A DNA stretch of 64,000 nucleotides from an uncultured Bacilli bacterium (GTDB lineage: Bacteria > Bacillota_I > Bacilli_A > RF39 > UBA660). The translations under genes and the position numbers were made by a program. The stretch lies in assembly GCA_934130165.1 (NCBI GenBank), contig CAKOXO010000002.1, positions 124,001-188,000 of the forward strand, written 5' to 3'. Below the pieces are notes generated by a model that made no database searches, had not been told where the DNA came from, and saw nothing but the letters and a program-made list of their open reading frames with translations. Shown here in pieces: positions 34,551 to 44,001 of the stretch; positions within the stretch are counted from its first letter, which is position 1, and each line of letters opens with the position of its first letter.

Positions 34551-35435
34551 TTATACATTACTTAAATCAAAATCTGGAATAAAACTTTCTTTTTGGGTAT
34601 CTCCTTCTTGAATGAATGCATTCCTAACACCTATATCATAAGCATAATTAACTAACTCATCATATTCACTATCAGATACTTTATGATTTAGTTCTTCATA
34701 TATATATTTATCAATTGGTGTATATTGATTCATAATACTAATATAAATGTTGTTACCATAAGTATCATATAAATATTTAATAATAATCTTAGCATCATTA
34801 AGTAATCCAGGAAGTAATAATACTCTTACAATAACCCCCTTCTTCATTAGGCCATTATGAATAACTGGATTACCTACTTGATTAACCATTTTGTTAATAG
34901 CTCTAGTAGCAGTTATAAAATAATTAGGACAGTTCGAATATTTTTTTGCATACTTATCATCATAATATTTTAAATCAGCAAGATAAATGTCTATATTACC
35001 ATTCATATATTCAATTGTACTTTCATTTTCATAACTACTAGTATTATAAACAATAGGAATAACTAATCCATCTCTTTTAGCTTTTTCTAATCCCTTTTTT
35101 ATAAGTGGAACATAATGAGTTGGCGTAACTAAATTAATATTATTTGCACCCTTATCTTGTAGAGATAAACATATTTTTGAAAATTTATCAATACTTATTT
35201 CCCTTCCATAGCCATTTCTAATTTTTCTATTTTGACAGAAGATACACCCTAAATTACAATTAGAAAAAAAGATAGTTCCACTTCCACTATTCCCAGAAAT
35301 AACTGGTTCTTCCCACATATGAAGTGATGATAAAGCAATTTTTATTTTTGCTTTTGCCTTGCAGTATCCAACTTTTTCATAACGGTTTACTAAACAATTT
35401 CTAGGACATAAGTTACAATTTTTTAAAATATTCAT
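34551..35435 (-). CDS. Radical-SAM protein of the PflA-related type
   Basis: 294 residues. The [4Fe-4S] motif is CNLGCIFC (Cx3Cx2C, near residues 60-67). An N-terminal CNLCPRNC motif precedes it, as in the pyruvate-formate-lyase activase relatives grouped in COG1313. Later segments INLVTPTHYVPLI and IYLADLKYYDDKYA fit that group. It probably activates a glycyl-radical enzyme or installs a radical elsewhere; no partner is adjacent. It stands alone 60 bases upstream of the htpG promoter. Confidence 0.85.
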   Translation of the reverse strand: MNILKNCNLCPRNCLVNRYEKVGYCKAKAKIKIALSSLHMWEEPVISGNSGSGTIFFSNCNLGCIFCQNRKIRNGYGREISIDKFSKICLSLQDKGANNINLVTPTHYVPLIKKGLEKAKRDGLVIPIVYNTSSYENESTIEYMNGNIDIYLADLKYYDDKYAKKYSNCPNYFITATRAINKMVNQVGNPVIHNGLMKKGVIVRVLLLPGLLNDAKIIIKYLYDTYGNNIYISIMNQYTPIDKYIYEELNHKVSDSEYDELVNYAYDIGVRNAFIQEGDTQKESFIPDFDLSNV

Positions 35436-35463
35436 ATTGACACTCCCAACTTATTATATCAAA

Positions 35464-35500
35464 AAAAAGGTATTAAATTATTATTTTTTAAATACCTTTT
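35464..35500 (-). terminator. Terminator of the gene ending at 35481
   Basis: AAAAGGTATTT / AAATACCTTTT hairpin with an A/T-rich loop and T-run on the minus strand. Confidence 0.7.
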
Positions 35501-36194
35501 GCCTATTCCCCATTGAATGTAGTTTGTTATAAATAGAGTCTACTACTAACCATTTATCATTATCTAAGGCATTACCAATATAAATAACTGCCTTGGACTC
35601 ATTAGAATACTTTGAGTCATTCTTTTGTTTTACAACTAGCATTTTATAACTATCATCTATTTGTTTTTCAATATTAACATAATTTTCAGATAAACTATTA
35701 TTGCTTGATAAAATTGTATTACTATTATTATTTCTATAAAAATTATCAAGTATCTCATAAAGTGGTGAATTTTCCCTTATTATAAATGGAATTTCTCTTT
35801 CTGACATTGCTTTTTTATCTTTATTACTATCCCTTGCTATAATCATATAGCTATCAAATGATTCATTAGGTATCCTTACAAAGGATAAATACTTATCTTC
35901 TTCCACATTATAAATAGTAACTGATTCTGTATCTATTAAAAATTCATATTCTTCATTCTCTAACTTTTTATTTTGTATATCATTATATGTACCTTTATAT
36001 AGAATTTGAGCCTCAGATCTATATTCTTCCTCATCAATCAATCCTTTTTCTTTTAAAAGGTTTAAAGCTAGAAAATAATCATGATTACTATGAATATACA
36101 CTTCTCCATTTTCTACAGTTACATTAATATACTTACTTAATTCTCTAGCTTTATTAACTACATTTTGAAATTTTCCTTTTAATATATATTCCAT
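35481..36194 (-). CDS. Hypothetical soluble protein
   Basis: 237 residues, no signal peptide or membrane span. The first 60 residues form alternating helix and strand (KGKFQNVVNKARELSKYINVTVENGEVYIHSNHDY). The middle is beta-rich (ESVTIYNVEEDKYLSFVRIP), and an Asn/Ser-rich stretch (about 153-166) links to a final beta part. No family or active-site motif is recognised. Confidence 0.65.
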   Translation of the reverse strand: MEYILKGKFQNVVNKARELSKYINVTVENGEVYIHSNHDYFLALNLLKEKGLIDEEEYRSEAQILYKGTYNDIQNKKLENEEYEFLIDTESVTIYNVEEDKYLSFVRIPNESFDSYMIIARDSNKDKKAMSEREIPFIIRENSPLYEILDNFYRNNNSNTILSSNNSLSENYVNIEKQIDDSYKMLVVKQKNDSKYSNESKAVIYIGNALDNDKWLVVDSIYNKLHSMGNRQKVFKK

Positions 36195-36251
36195 ATAAAA
36201 TTACCCCTCACAATTAGCGCATATTATACCATAAAAAAAAGAAAATTGCAA

Positions 36252-36938
36252 TTATTTCCTTTTTTCTAAATATTTATCCAAATAATCTTTTAAAGGTAGG
36301 GTTTGTCTAAAAGCAAATAAAAATGAATATTTCTCCCTTAATTTTTTTTGTCTTTCTTTTATTTCAAGTTTCAACTCCTCATATTTAACTTCTAACTCAT
36401 TATCTTTAGCAAATTTCCTTATTTTAACTAAAAGCTTTGTTGAATATATAAAGTCCAAAATAATAATTCCAAAGAAAATTCCTAAAACAAAGGAAAAAGA
36501 TAAATTATTTGAAAACCATTCAAGGGCATTCATAATATATGGTGCAATAAAATAATAATATACTGCCCCAAGTATAGTCCATATTGCAGAAAACAAAGGA
36601 CAAATTATTCCTTTATAATTTCCCCACTCATTACTATAGTCCCATAATTTTACACCAGTTGTTTTTATAAAAAATAGGCCACCTATTAATTCAATAAGAG
36701 TCATCATAACACCCATTATTATAATTGCTATAATAGGAGAAAGATTAAACTCTTTAAAAAAGATATAACAATAACTAAGAGTGCATAGACCAAAACCATA
36801 TATAGGTAGGTATGGTCCAACTAAAAATCCTGGATTTACCCATTTTTTATGAACAATACGTCTAAATAAAATTTCAAGTATCCATCCAAAAATACTACCT
36901 ATAAAAAAGATGAAAACAAAGACTAAAAATTTTGACAT
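36252..36938 (-). CDS. Putative ABC-transporter-permease-like membrane protein (PF06541 type)
   Basis: 228 residues with about five membrane spans, then a charged cytoplasmic C-terminus (KYEELKLEIKERQKKLREKY). The start FIGSIFGWILEILFRRI and the PGFLVGPYLPIYGFG and LWDYSNEWGNYKGIICP segments are hallmarks of this family. Its function is not established despite the name. Its start overlaps the stop of the phosphodiesterase gene by one base. Confidence 0.82.
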   Translation of the reverse strand: MSKFLVFVFIFFIGSIFGWILEILFRRIVHKKWVNPGFLVGPYLPIYGFGLCTLSYCYIFFKEFNLSPIIAIIIMGVMMTLIELIGGLFFIKTTGVKLWDYSNEWGNYKGIICPLFSAIWTILGAVYYYFIAPYIMNALEWFSNNLSFSFVLGIFFGIIILDFIYSTKLLVKIRKFAKDNELEVKYEELKLEIKERQKKLREKYSFLFAFRQTLPLKDYLDKYLEKRK

Positions 36939-37474
36939 TATATCACCTCTATTTCATCTATTTTTTCTAAATCTATAGAATAGATTGTGAACTTTTTATT
37001 TTCATAAATTGTAAATGTTGGAGGTTCGTTATTTCTAGGTAGTGAAATTGAACCAGTATTTATATAGATCATATCAGGTTCTTTATAAATATAAGGAATA
37101 TGCTCATGTCCATAAACCATAACACCATTTGAAAAGGTATCATTATTATATCTGTTATATTTATTACCATGAGTAATATAAATATCTATTCCATCTGTAT
37201 TAATCATAGAAATATCATCAATTATTGGAAAAGGACTTTTGGTGATATCAACTAATGAATCACAATTACCTCTCATACATATTAGAATATCCTTATACTT
37301 AGATAAAAAATCCCTAACTTTGAAATTATCAGTTTTATCTACTACATTAAATCCTTGATAGTACAAATCACCTAATACAACCAATTTATCTGGTTTTTCA
37401 TCTTCTATTACCATATCCAATTTTCCTAAGTTTTTGTCTATTCCATGTATATCTGAAATAAATAAAATTTTCAT
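36938..37474 (-). CDS. YfcE-type metallophosphoesterase
   Basis: 178 residues with the calcineurin-like motifs FISDIHG (5-11), VLGDLYYQG (about 33-41), GNCDS (about 69-73) and YGHEHIPY. This is the small MJ0936/YfcE type that hydrolyses phosphodiester bonds with two metal ions. The physiological substrate is unknown. Together with the neighbours on both sides (1-base overlap and 10-base gap) it forms a three-gene operon. Confidence 0.88.
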   Translation of the reverse strand: MKILFISDIHGIDKNLGKLDMVIEDEKPDKLVVLGDLYYQGFNVVDKTDNFKVRDFLSKYKDILICMRGNCDSLVDITKSPFPIIDDISMINTDGIDIYITHGNKYNRYNNDTFSNGVMVYGHEHIPYIYKEPDMIYINTGSISLPRNNEPPTFTIYENKKFTIYSIDLEKIDEIEVI

Positions 37475-37484
37475 TATATCACCT

Positions 37485-38333
37485 CTACAAAAATAAATTT
37501 ATTATATTTATAATTAACCCAGTAAAAACACCTATAAAATAAATAGTTAATAATATAAAAATGTTTTCTTTAATATTTTTATTTACTTTAAATAACAGCA
37601 AAATGCCAACTCCTGATGAAGATAAAAGTCCTGCGATTGAAGATGCAAAAGAAATTGTATTATTTAAATAAAGTTCTGTTAAAACAACACTTGCCCCACA
37701 GTTTGGAATAAGTCCTATTAGACTTGCTAAAAATGGACCTAGAATACTATTTTTCATAAATATTTTACTAATTAATTCTTCACCTAAATATGAAAATGCA
37801 ATATTTAGTATAAAAGATATTATAAAAATGAAAAAAGCTATATTCAAAGTATGTTTTATTGCTGATTTTAAAATACTATGTTCATAACAATGACAATGTT
37901 CATCTTCACACAAACCTTTAATATTTACATCTTCTACTTTTCTTTTTCTTAAAATAAAATCTATAATAAAACCAAAGATTATACCAACTATAATTTTTAT
38001 AAATATGAATTTAAAAATAACCACAACCGAGGCATTTTCAGAAAGTAATATCGGTAACATTTCATCAGATGTTGATAAGTATATTGCAATTAATGTTCCT
38101 AAAGAAATTACTCTTGTTGCATACAAATTAGTAGCAGCAACAGAAAAACCACATTGAGGAAAAGCACCAACAATTCCTCCCAAAAGCGGACCTAATTTTC
38201 CAGCTTTTTTCACAGCTTTCTCTGTTTTTTTACTCATTTTGTGTTCAAGGTATTCTAATACTAAAAATGTTATAAATAAAAATGGCAAAATTTTAAGTGA
38301 ATCCACTATTGTATCAATTATAATTTCTTTCAT
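37485..38333 (-). CDS. Putative metal/arsenic efflux permease (ArsP_2 type)
   Basis: 282 residues with about nine membrane spans in two repeated halves: GGIVGAFPQCGFSVAATNLY in the first and SLIGLIPNCGASVVLTELY in the second. The paired PxCG motifs are typical of this permease family. A cytoplasmic or outside loop holds CEDEHCHCYEH, a likely metal-binding cluster. It probably exports a metal or metalloid. It heads the operon with the phosphodiesterase. Confidence 0.82.
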   Translation of the reverse strand: MKEIIIDTIVDSLKILPFLFITFLVLEYLEHKMSKKTEKAVKKAGKLGPLLGGIVGAFPQCGFSVAATNLYATRVISLGTLIAIYLSTSDEMLPILLSENASVVVIFKFIFIKIIVGIIFGFIIDFILRKRKVEDVNIKGLCEDEHCHCYEHSILKSAIKHTLNIAFFIFIISFILNIAFSYLGEELISKIFMKNSILGPFLASLIGLIPNCGASVVLTELYLNNTISFASSIAGLLSSSGVGILLLFKVNKNIKENIFILLTIYFIGVFTGLIINIINLFL

Positions 38334-38466
38334 ATTATCCCTCTTTTTTTAGTATCTAAATTATAGCATTATTATCAAAAAAAAACAAACATCATAATAT
38401 AATTAGGTTGATATTATCCGTATCTTTTTTTTATTTACATATCATAATATGAAAGGAGAATTTATA

Positions 38467-39102
38467 ATGAGTAAATGTAATAAAAACCAGGATAATGATG
38501 GTTGTATGAAGCCTTGTTTTCCTATTGAGAGAGTATTTTTTATGGGAGCAACAGGTCCAACTGGAGCGACCGGGGCCACTGGGCCATCAGGAATATCTAA
38601 TCTTCGTTCTGCATATCTTGTAACATTTAATGACGATGTTGGATACCAAGGAAAAATAATAGAACAAAATGCTCCTATACCTATTGAGAGATCAGAAATA
38701 GATGTTAGTAATTTAGTTAAATTAAATTTAGATGATAATACAATCCAATTTAATGAGCCAGGATATTATAAAATAACATTTTCAATTACTGCTTACTTAT
38801 TATCTGATACTGGGGTTTTTGATCCTAAAAGTGATATTGTTGCAGTAGGTTTTAGACAAGTTGGAACAGATAATATATATGTAGGTGCTAGTAATTGGAT
38901 TCATGAAGAAAAACCAATAAATTTGATAGGTCAAGGTATTATTTCAGTTGATAATACAAATAATGTATATGAACTTGCTAATGTAAGTAATAAGGAAATT
39001 TATATTTCTTCACCTAATATTGAAGATATTAAATCAAAATCATATTTTACAAATCAACTAGTTACTATGAATATAGACTATCTAGGAAGAATGGGAGTTT
39101 AG
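38467..39102 (+). CDS. Collagen-like spore/cell surface protein
   Basis: 211 residues from the ATG at 38467 (AAAGGAG upstream; the ATG at 38449 is too near it). A Cys-bearing head (SKCNKNQDNDGCMKPCFPIE) is followed by a very short Gly-X-Y stretch GATGPTGATGATGPSG and a C-terminal jelly-roll-like domain of the BclA/C1q kind (VGYQGKIIEQNAPIP, YYKITFSITAYLL). Such proteins trimerise on spore or cell surfaces. A CATATCATA sequence at 38438-38446 resembles a late sporulation sigma-K -10 box, but no -35 was found. The next gene, a glycosyltransferase, is coupled to it and may glycosylate the Thr in the repeats. Confidence 0.82.
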   Translation: MSKCNKNQDNDGCMKPCFPIERVFFMGATGPTGATGATGPSGISNLRSAYLVTFNDDVGYQGKIIEQNAPIPIERSEIDVSNLVKLNLDDNTIQFNEPGYYKITFSITAYLLSDTGVFDPKSDIVAVGFRQVGTDNIYVGASNWIHEEKPINLIGQGIISVDNTNNVYELANVSNKEIYISSPNIEDIKSKSYFTNQLVTMNIDYLGRMGV

Positions 39103-39104
39103 TT

Positions 39105-40199
39105 TTGAATAAGTTAAAAGTAGTTGTTTATGCTATTAGTAAAAATGAAGAAAAATTTATCAATAGATGGTATAACTCTGTAAAGGAAGCCGATCAGGTT
39201 TATGTCCTAGATACTGGTTCTAAAGATAATACAGTAGAACTTTTAAAAAAGAAGGGAGTTATCGTTAAGCAAGAAATCATCAAACCTTGGAGATTTGATG
39301 TAGCCAGAAATAAATCATTAGAAATGGTTGATAATGATGCTGATATTTGTGTTTGTATAGATTTGGATGAAGTTTTAAGTAAGGGTTGGCGAAAAAAGTT
39401 AGAGAAATACTGGATAAAAAATACTACTACAAGGGCAAGATATAATTATAATTGGAGTCTTGATAAAGATAATAATCCATTAGTTAATTTTTACCTTGAT
39501 AACATTCATTCTAGAAATAATTATAAATGGGTAAATCCTGTTCATGAGGTATTAACTTGTAAAGATGATAAAAAAGAAAATATTATTACTATTGATTCTA
39601 TTATTCTAAATCATTATCCAGATATAAATAAATCTAGAAAAAGTTATTTACCACTTTTAGAATTATCAGTAAAAGAAAATCCAAATAATGATCGAAATAT
39701 GCATTATTTAGGACGAGAATATATGTATTATGGAAAATGGAAAAAAGCTATTACTACACTTAAAAAACATCTTAAAATGCCAAATGCAACATGGAAGGAT
39801 GAAAGATGTGCATCTATGAGATTTATTAGTAGATGTTATCAAAATTTAAATATGTATGATAAAGCTAAAGAATGGCTTATAAGTGCTATAGATGAAGCTT
39901 CTTATCTTCGAGATCCATATATGGAAATGGCTTTATTAGAATTTAGGTTAGATAATTATAAAGATGCAGAAAAGTATTGTCTAAAAGCATTAAGAATTCC
40001 TACTCATTCTAAAACTTATATAAATGAGGTTTTTAGTTGGGATAATACTGTATATGACTTACTTTCTGTTTGTTGCTACTATCTAAATAAAATTGATTAT
40101 GCTATATACTTTATAGATGTAGCCCTATCATATGATAAAGATAATGAAAGACTAATTGAAAATAAAAAAATATTTTTACAAAAAGAAGGCAAATTGTAA
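39105..40199 (+). CDS. Family 2 glycosyltransferase with TPR repeats
   Basis: 364 residues starting with TTG at 39105, two bases after the collagen-like gene stop, with GGGAG as binding site. The N-terminal GT-A domain has VVVYAISKNEEKFI, the DxD-like CIDLDEV (near residues 87-93) and PVHEVL. The C-terminal 190 residues contain TPR-type helical repeats (YYGKWKKAITTLKKHL, MYDKAKEWLISAI, NYKDAEKYCLKAL). This is the layout of protein-glycosylating enzymes such as those modifying exosporium collagens; the collagen-like protein just upstream is the likely acceptor (inference). Confidence 0.87.
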   Translation: MNKLKVVVYAISKNEEKFINRWYNSVKEADQVYVLDTGSKDNTVELLKKKGVIVKQEIIKPWRFDVARNKSLEMVDNDADICVCIDLDEVLSKGWRKKLEKYWIKNTTTRARYNYNWSLDKDNNPLVNFYLDNIHSRNNYKWVNPVHEVLTCKDDKKENIITIDSIILNHYPDINKSRKSYLPLLELSVKENPNNDRNMHYLGREYMYYGKWKKAITTLKKHLKMPNATWKDERCASMRFISRCYQNLNMYDKAKEWLISAIDEASYLRDPYMEMALLEFRLDNYKDAEKYCLKALRIPTHSKTYINEVFSWDNTVYDLLSVCCYYLNKIDYAIYFIDVALSYDKDNERLIENKKIFLQKEGKL

Positions 40200-40213
40200 T
40201 ATTGCCTTCTTTT
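40181..40213. terminator. Bidirectional terminator
   Basis: AAAAGAAGGCAA / TTGCCTTCTTTT, 12-base arms, between converging genes. Confidence 0.85.
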
Positions 40214-40847
40214 AATGATTTCTAAACTCATGATATAAATTTCTATGTTTTTTATTAAAGTTTTCCACTATTTCAGGAAATAAAGAATAAAGTCCACAGC
40301 CCATCATATCTTCTAATTCTCTTTTTAATTTTGTTGTTTCTTTTATATGATAAACAGTATTATCATATACTCCCCTTCTAGTATAAACATCTATTAATCT
40401 TCTATCCACTGTTACAAATTCATTTGTACAAAATAAATCACAAATATTAATAATTTTATCATAAATTGTATACTCATGATTTTCTATAAAATCTTTTCTA
40501 AACTGGTATCCTTTATATTTTGGAGATGGATAACCACCTGCAGTACAATTTATATCATTATTTAGGTAAGAATGGGTTAAACAAATATTTGCAAACTCTA
40601 AATCATATCCTAAATCTTTTAAAAAGTAATATCCTTCTACTGTATGAACTGCCTTTTTACCAAATCTTTTTCCAATATCATGAATATATCCCATGGCTCT
40701 TGCCTTATCCACATCTAAATTTAGTCTTTCTGCAATTCTTGCTGCTGCTTCTCCAACTTTTTTAGAATGAATTATCCATCTTCCTGGATTTAATTTTTTT
40801 GCTTCTTCTAATAATTCTAATGCTTCATCTGATGTTAATTTCTTCAT
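40212..40847 (-). CDS. HD-domain hydrolase
   Basis: 211 residues. The HD signature is H27 (IIHSKKVGEAA), YIHDIGK with H56-D57, and later TVEGYYFLKDLG and LTHSYLN. This is the metal-dependent phosphohydrolase fold, often acting on nucleotides. The substrate is unknown. It stands alone. Confidence 0.85.
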   Translation of the reverse strand: MKKLTSDEALELLEEAKKLNPGRWIIHSKKVGEAAARIAERLNLDVDKARAMGYIHDIGKRFGKKAVHTVEGYYFLKDLGYDLEFANICLTHSYLNNDINCTAGGYPSPKYKGYQFRKDFIENHEYTIYDKIINICDLFCTNEFVTVDRRLIDVYTRRGVYDNTVYHIKETTKLKRELEDMMGCGLYSLFPEIVENFNKKHRNLYHEFRNH

Positions 40848-40945
40848 ACTACACCTCTAACCAAATAAGATTATAGCAAAATAATCAAAGTATTACTAGT
40901 TAAATCATAAATAATAGAGGAATAATTATTATAAATCCATCAATT

Positions 40946-41482
40946 TTAATTATAAAATTTCAGTATTTCATCTAGTCTCTTTCTAGGTGGCATATCAGGA
41001 TTAATATCTGGATATCCTACTCCTATCAATACCGTTAATTTTTCATTATTTGGGATATTAAAAAAAGTTCTAGTCTCACGAAAATCATAAAGTCCCATAA
41101 TCAAAGTACCAAGTCCCATTTCATATGCTTTTAAACATAAATTTTGAACTTGTAGTCCATTATCAAAATATTGATAACCATCTTTTATAGGAGTCTCATA
41201 TTCTCCATTTTTTACTCCAATAACACCATCAACTACAGTGCATGCAATAATAACAGGAGCATCAACCATATTTTTATGATTAAAATTATATAAACATTTT
41301 TCTAAAAATTTCTCTTTTGCTTCCGGTGTATCAATGACATAATATTTTGATACCTGCTTATTTTTCCAAGAAGGTGCATATTGAGCAGCTTCAATTAATT
41401 TTTTAATTTTATCTCTTTCTACTTCTTTTTTCAAAAACTTTCTAATGCTTCTTCTATTTTTTATTGCTTGATCTAATTCCAT
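40946..41482 (-). CDS. Nitroreductase-family flavoprotein
   Basis: 178 residues. RRSIRKF (12-18), AQYAPSWKNKQ (about 33-43), and the C-terminal ETRTFFNIPNNEKLTVLIGVGYP are the usual FMN-binding signatures of small nitroreductases. Uses NAD(P)H to reduce nitro compounds or quinones; the natural substrate is unknown. It lies 18 bases downstream of the carboxypeptidase gene, so they are probably co-transcribed. Confidence 0.9.
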   Translation of the reverse strand: MELDQAIKNRRSIRKFLKKEVERDKIKKLIEAAQYAPSWKNKQVSKYYVIDTPEAKEKFLEKCLYNFNHKNMVDAPVIIACTVVDGVIGVKNGEYETPIKDGYQYFDNGLQVQNLCLKAYEMGLGTLIMGLYDFRETRTFFNIPNNEKLTVLIGVGYPDINPDMPPRKRLDEILKFYN

Positions 41483-41500
41483 ATTATCTCTCCTTTATCT

Positions 41501-42511
41501 TTATACTAGCTCAAATTTAATACTACCTTTTTTATCTTTCAATTTAATAGTTGCAATTGCACCATTTATTATAGTCATTCTTGGAGAAATATGACCAATA
41601 TCAGCATCAATAATTGTAGGGATTTCTAAGTCCTTTAAAACTTCTTCTATAGCACTTTCAAGAGTAATGCCATAATAACTAGAATTAGTCATACTTCTAC
41701 CAAAAACAATTCCTTTTGTATATCTAAACCAACCACTATCTCTAAATTTCCACAATGTTCTAATTAATTGATCATTACTTAATTCACAATTATCAAAATA
41801 CCAAATTATACCGTCACTTTTATATTTATCTATAAATTCATTAGTTTTATCAAATCTAGTACCAAATAAATCATTTAAAATATCAATACAACCACCTATA
41901 ATACGCCCTTTTATCAATAAGTTATCACAATTAATTGCCTTCCATTCTACTTTTTTATCTAAACTATAGCCTTCATATCCAGTTACTTGTTCTACCCTTT
42001 CCTTTTGGTATTTTGAAAAACTTTTTTGTTCTACTAAATTTCCTTTTAATATTTCTAAATTATTTTTTAAGGATTTATGCCATCTCCTCATCCCAAAAGC
42101 TTTAAAATTATCAGCATATATAGTAGCAATATCAAAATTAGTTGTAATTGTAAAAAGAAGGCCAGTAGGATCAGAATATCCTTGTAACCATTTTGGATTA
42201 TTTTTAATAATTTCAAAATTAATTTCAGATAAAATAGGAAGTAAAAAATCTCCTCCACCTACTGAAAAAATTACTTTAACAAGCTTGTTTTTAAATAAAT
42301 CTTCTACTTCTCTTGCTCTAGTTGAATCATCATTACTTTTTCCATTAGTACTTTTTCTAACACTTTCTGCCTCAACTACATGATAGCCAATATCATTAAA
42401 TTTTTTTATTGCATTATCAAGTCTTTTTATATCTAACTCTTGAACAACACCATCAGATGGTGCACTAATTCCAATAACATCATCATCTTTTAAAAATTCA
42501 GGATAAATCAT
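41501..42511 (-). CDS. LD-carboxypeptidase family protein (S66)
   Basis: 336 residues from the ATG at 42511 (GAGGTGAT upstream). IGISAPSDG near 15, SVGGGDFLLPIL near 83, and the nucleophile motif QGYSDPTGLL (Ser about 113) are typical of S66 peptidases, which include LD-carboxypeptidases and microcin-C immunity proteins (MccF). The length and the insert near 160-200 are closer to the MccF-like group. Acts on cell-wall tetrapeptides or peptidyl-nucleotides; which is not clear from sequence. Confidence 0.87.
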   Translation of the reverse strand: MIYPEFLKDDDVIGISAPSDGVVQELDIKRLDNAIKKFNDIGYHVVEAESVRKSTNGKSNDDSTRAREVEDLFKNKLVKVIFSVGGGDFLLPILSEINFEIIKNNPKWLQGYSDPTGLLFTITTNFDIATIYADNFKAFGMRRWHKSLKNNLEILKGNLVEQKSFSKYQKERVEQVTGYEGYSLDKKVEWKAINCDNLLIKGRIIGGCIDILNDLFGTRFDKTNEFIDKYKSDGIIWYFDNCELSNDQLIRTLWKFRDSGWFRYTKGIVFGRSMTNSSYYGITLESAIEEVLKDLEIPTIIDADIGHISPRMTIINGAIATIKLKDKKGSIKFELV

Positions 42512-42660
42512 TAATATCACCTCATCTACACTAATAGACTTTTCCTATTTCATTATACCATACACTATATAGCAATAACCATATTTATAAACAAATCATT
42601 TACTCTAAACCCTCCTTAAGTTATAATATAGTTAAATTAAAGAAGTTGAGGAATATTAAA

Positions 42661-43254
42661 ATGCTAAAGTTTTATTCTATAATTAATATCTTTTTTGGAG
42701 TAGTCTATCTCTTACTAATTATTTGTAAGAACTTTTACAAACACCATTATAAAGAAAAAGAGATTTCTAAAGATTTAGATAAAAAGGAAAAAAGGAAAAT
42801 TGAATTTATATCTGTTATATTTTTATTTGCAATGGTAGTTATAAATACATTCATATTTATTGAAAAGAAGTTATATAATCCTATATTCTTTCCAAAATAT
42901 ATTGAACTAAGTTATAAAATAGCAATTGCTATTATGTTCTTTATAGCTGGAGTTTTAGCTGGGAATATAAAAAAAGATATTAAATATTCCGCTCTAGAAT
43001 CAATTCGTATAATTAAAGTTATAATTCTAGCTGGTAACTATATGATTTTGCTTTATTTTGTTAATAATTTTTCAACCAAAAAAGTTATAATAGCATCACT
43101 AATTCATCTTATATTTCTAACAGATTATATTATTGACTTTCAAAAATTCAAAAACGAAATTAATAACAAAAACTTTATAGTTTATTTTTCTCTTCTAATA
43201 TGGTTATACTTTAGTAATAGCTTTATTCTTATGTATCAATTTATAAATGGGTAG
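42661..43254 (+). CDS. Hypothetical membrane protein
   Basis: 197 residues from the ATG at 42661 (GAGGA 9 bases upstream). About six hydrophobic spans; one charged stretch (HHYKEKEISKDLDKKEKRK) follows the first helix. No family recognised. It is followed 9 bases later by a gene for a protein with one membrane span, which may form a pair with it. Confidence 0.65.
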   Translation: MLKFYSIINIFFGVVYLLLIICKNFYKHHYKEKEISKDLDKKEKRKIEFISVIFLFAMVVINTFIFIEKKLYNPIFFPKYIELSYKIAIAIMFFIAGVLAGNIKKDIKYSALESIRIIKVIILAGNYMILLYFVNNFSTKKVIIASLIHLIFLTDYIIDFQKFKNEINNKNFIVYFSLLIWLYFSNSFILMYQFING

Positions 43255-43263
43255 GTGGTAGCA

Positions 43264-43974
43264 ATGAAAAAGAAAAAATATAACAAAAACAAGAAAAAAA
43301 AGAAATTTTTAAAAATAATAAAAGAATATGCAGCGGTTATTACAATTGGAATGACAATTCTAGCCTTTATAACTAATTGCATTATAAATTATTATAAAAA
43401 AGCATCAAAAACTTGGTTTGATTTTCAATACCTTACAGTTCAAATAAAAACTGATGATTTCATAAAAGAATACCAACAATCAAATTATGGTGGATTCTAT
43501 CATGAATTATTATTATCACCAACTTTTAATAATGAGCTAAATCAATTATTATATAAAAATCCAGAAAAAGCAGTTGATTATTTTATTACCTATTTAATTA
43601 TAGAGCAAAAAGATTCTATTGAGGCAGAAGATGTAAAAATAACCTTCAAACAATATGGTGAAGCTAATGATTTAAGTAATAAAGAACTTGATGAGTTTCC
43701 AATTAATAAAAAAAATGGAAAAAATATTTCAAATAAAATCAAGTATCCATTCCCAAAAGGAGAACGATTAAAAATTCCAATTTCCATTTGTAAAAATAAT
43801 AATAGTTATACAATGAGACAAAATAATTGCTATTATCTAAAACTAGAACCAATATCTATTAGGTACAAAAATAAATATTTGATGTCTAAAAGAGAAGTTC
43901 CTATTAGAGGTTATATAGAGCAAAACGTTATTATAGATGGAGATGTTGTAACAGGAAAAGGCGGTACTGCATAA
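43264..43974 (+). CDS. Membrane-anchored hypothetical protein
   Basis: 236 residues from the ATG at 43264 (GGTGG upstream). A strongly basic start (KKKKYNKNKKKKKFLKI) is followed by one membrane helix (about 24-44), leaving a roughly 190-residue domain that is Lys/Asn-rich with beta-strand-like segments. No family is recognised. It forms a two-gene unit with the preceding membrane protein. Confidence 0.62.
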   Translation: MKKKKYNKNKKKKKFLKIIKEYAAVITIGMTILAFITNCIINYYKKASKTWFDFQYLTVQIKTDDFIKEYQQSNYGGFYHELLLSPTFNNELNQLLYKNPEKAVDYFITYLIIEQKDSIEAEDVKITFKQYGEANDLSNKELDEFPINKKNGKNISNKIKYPFPKGERLKIPISICKNNNSYTMRQNNCYYLKLEPISIRYKNKYLMSKREVPIRGYIEQNVIIDGDVVTGKGGTA

Positions 43975-44001
43975 AAGGAAATAATTCTATTTCCTTTTTA
44001 T
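43972..44001. terminator. Bidirectional terminator
   Basis: AAAAGGAAATA / TATTTCCTTTTT with a 4-base loop, between converging genes. Confidence 0.75.
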
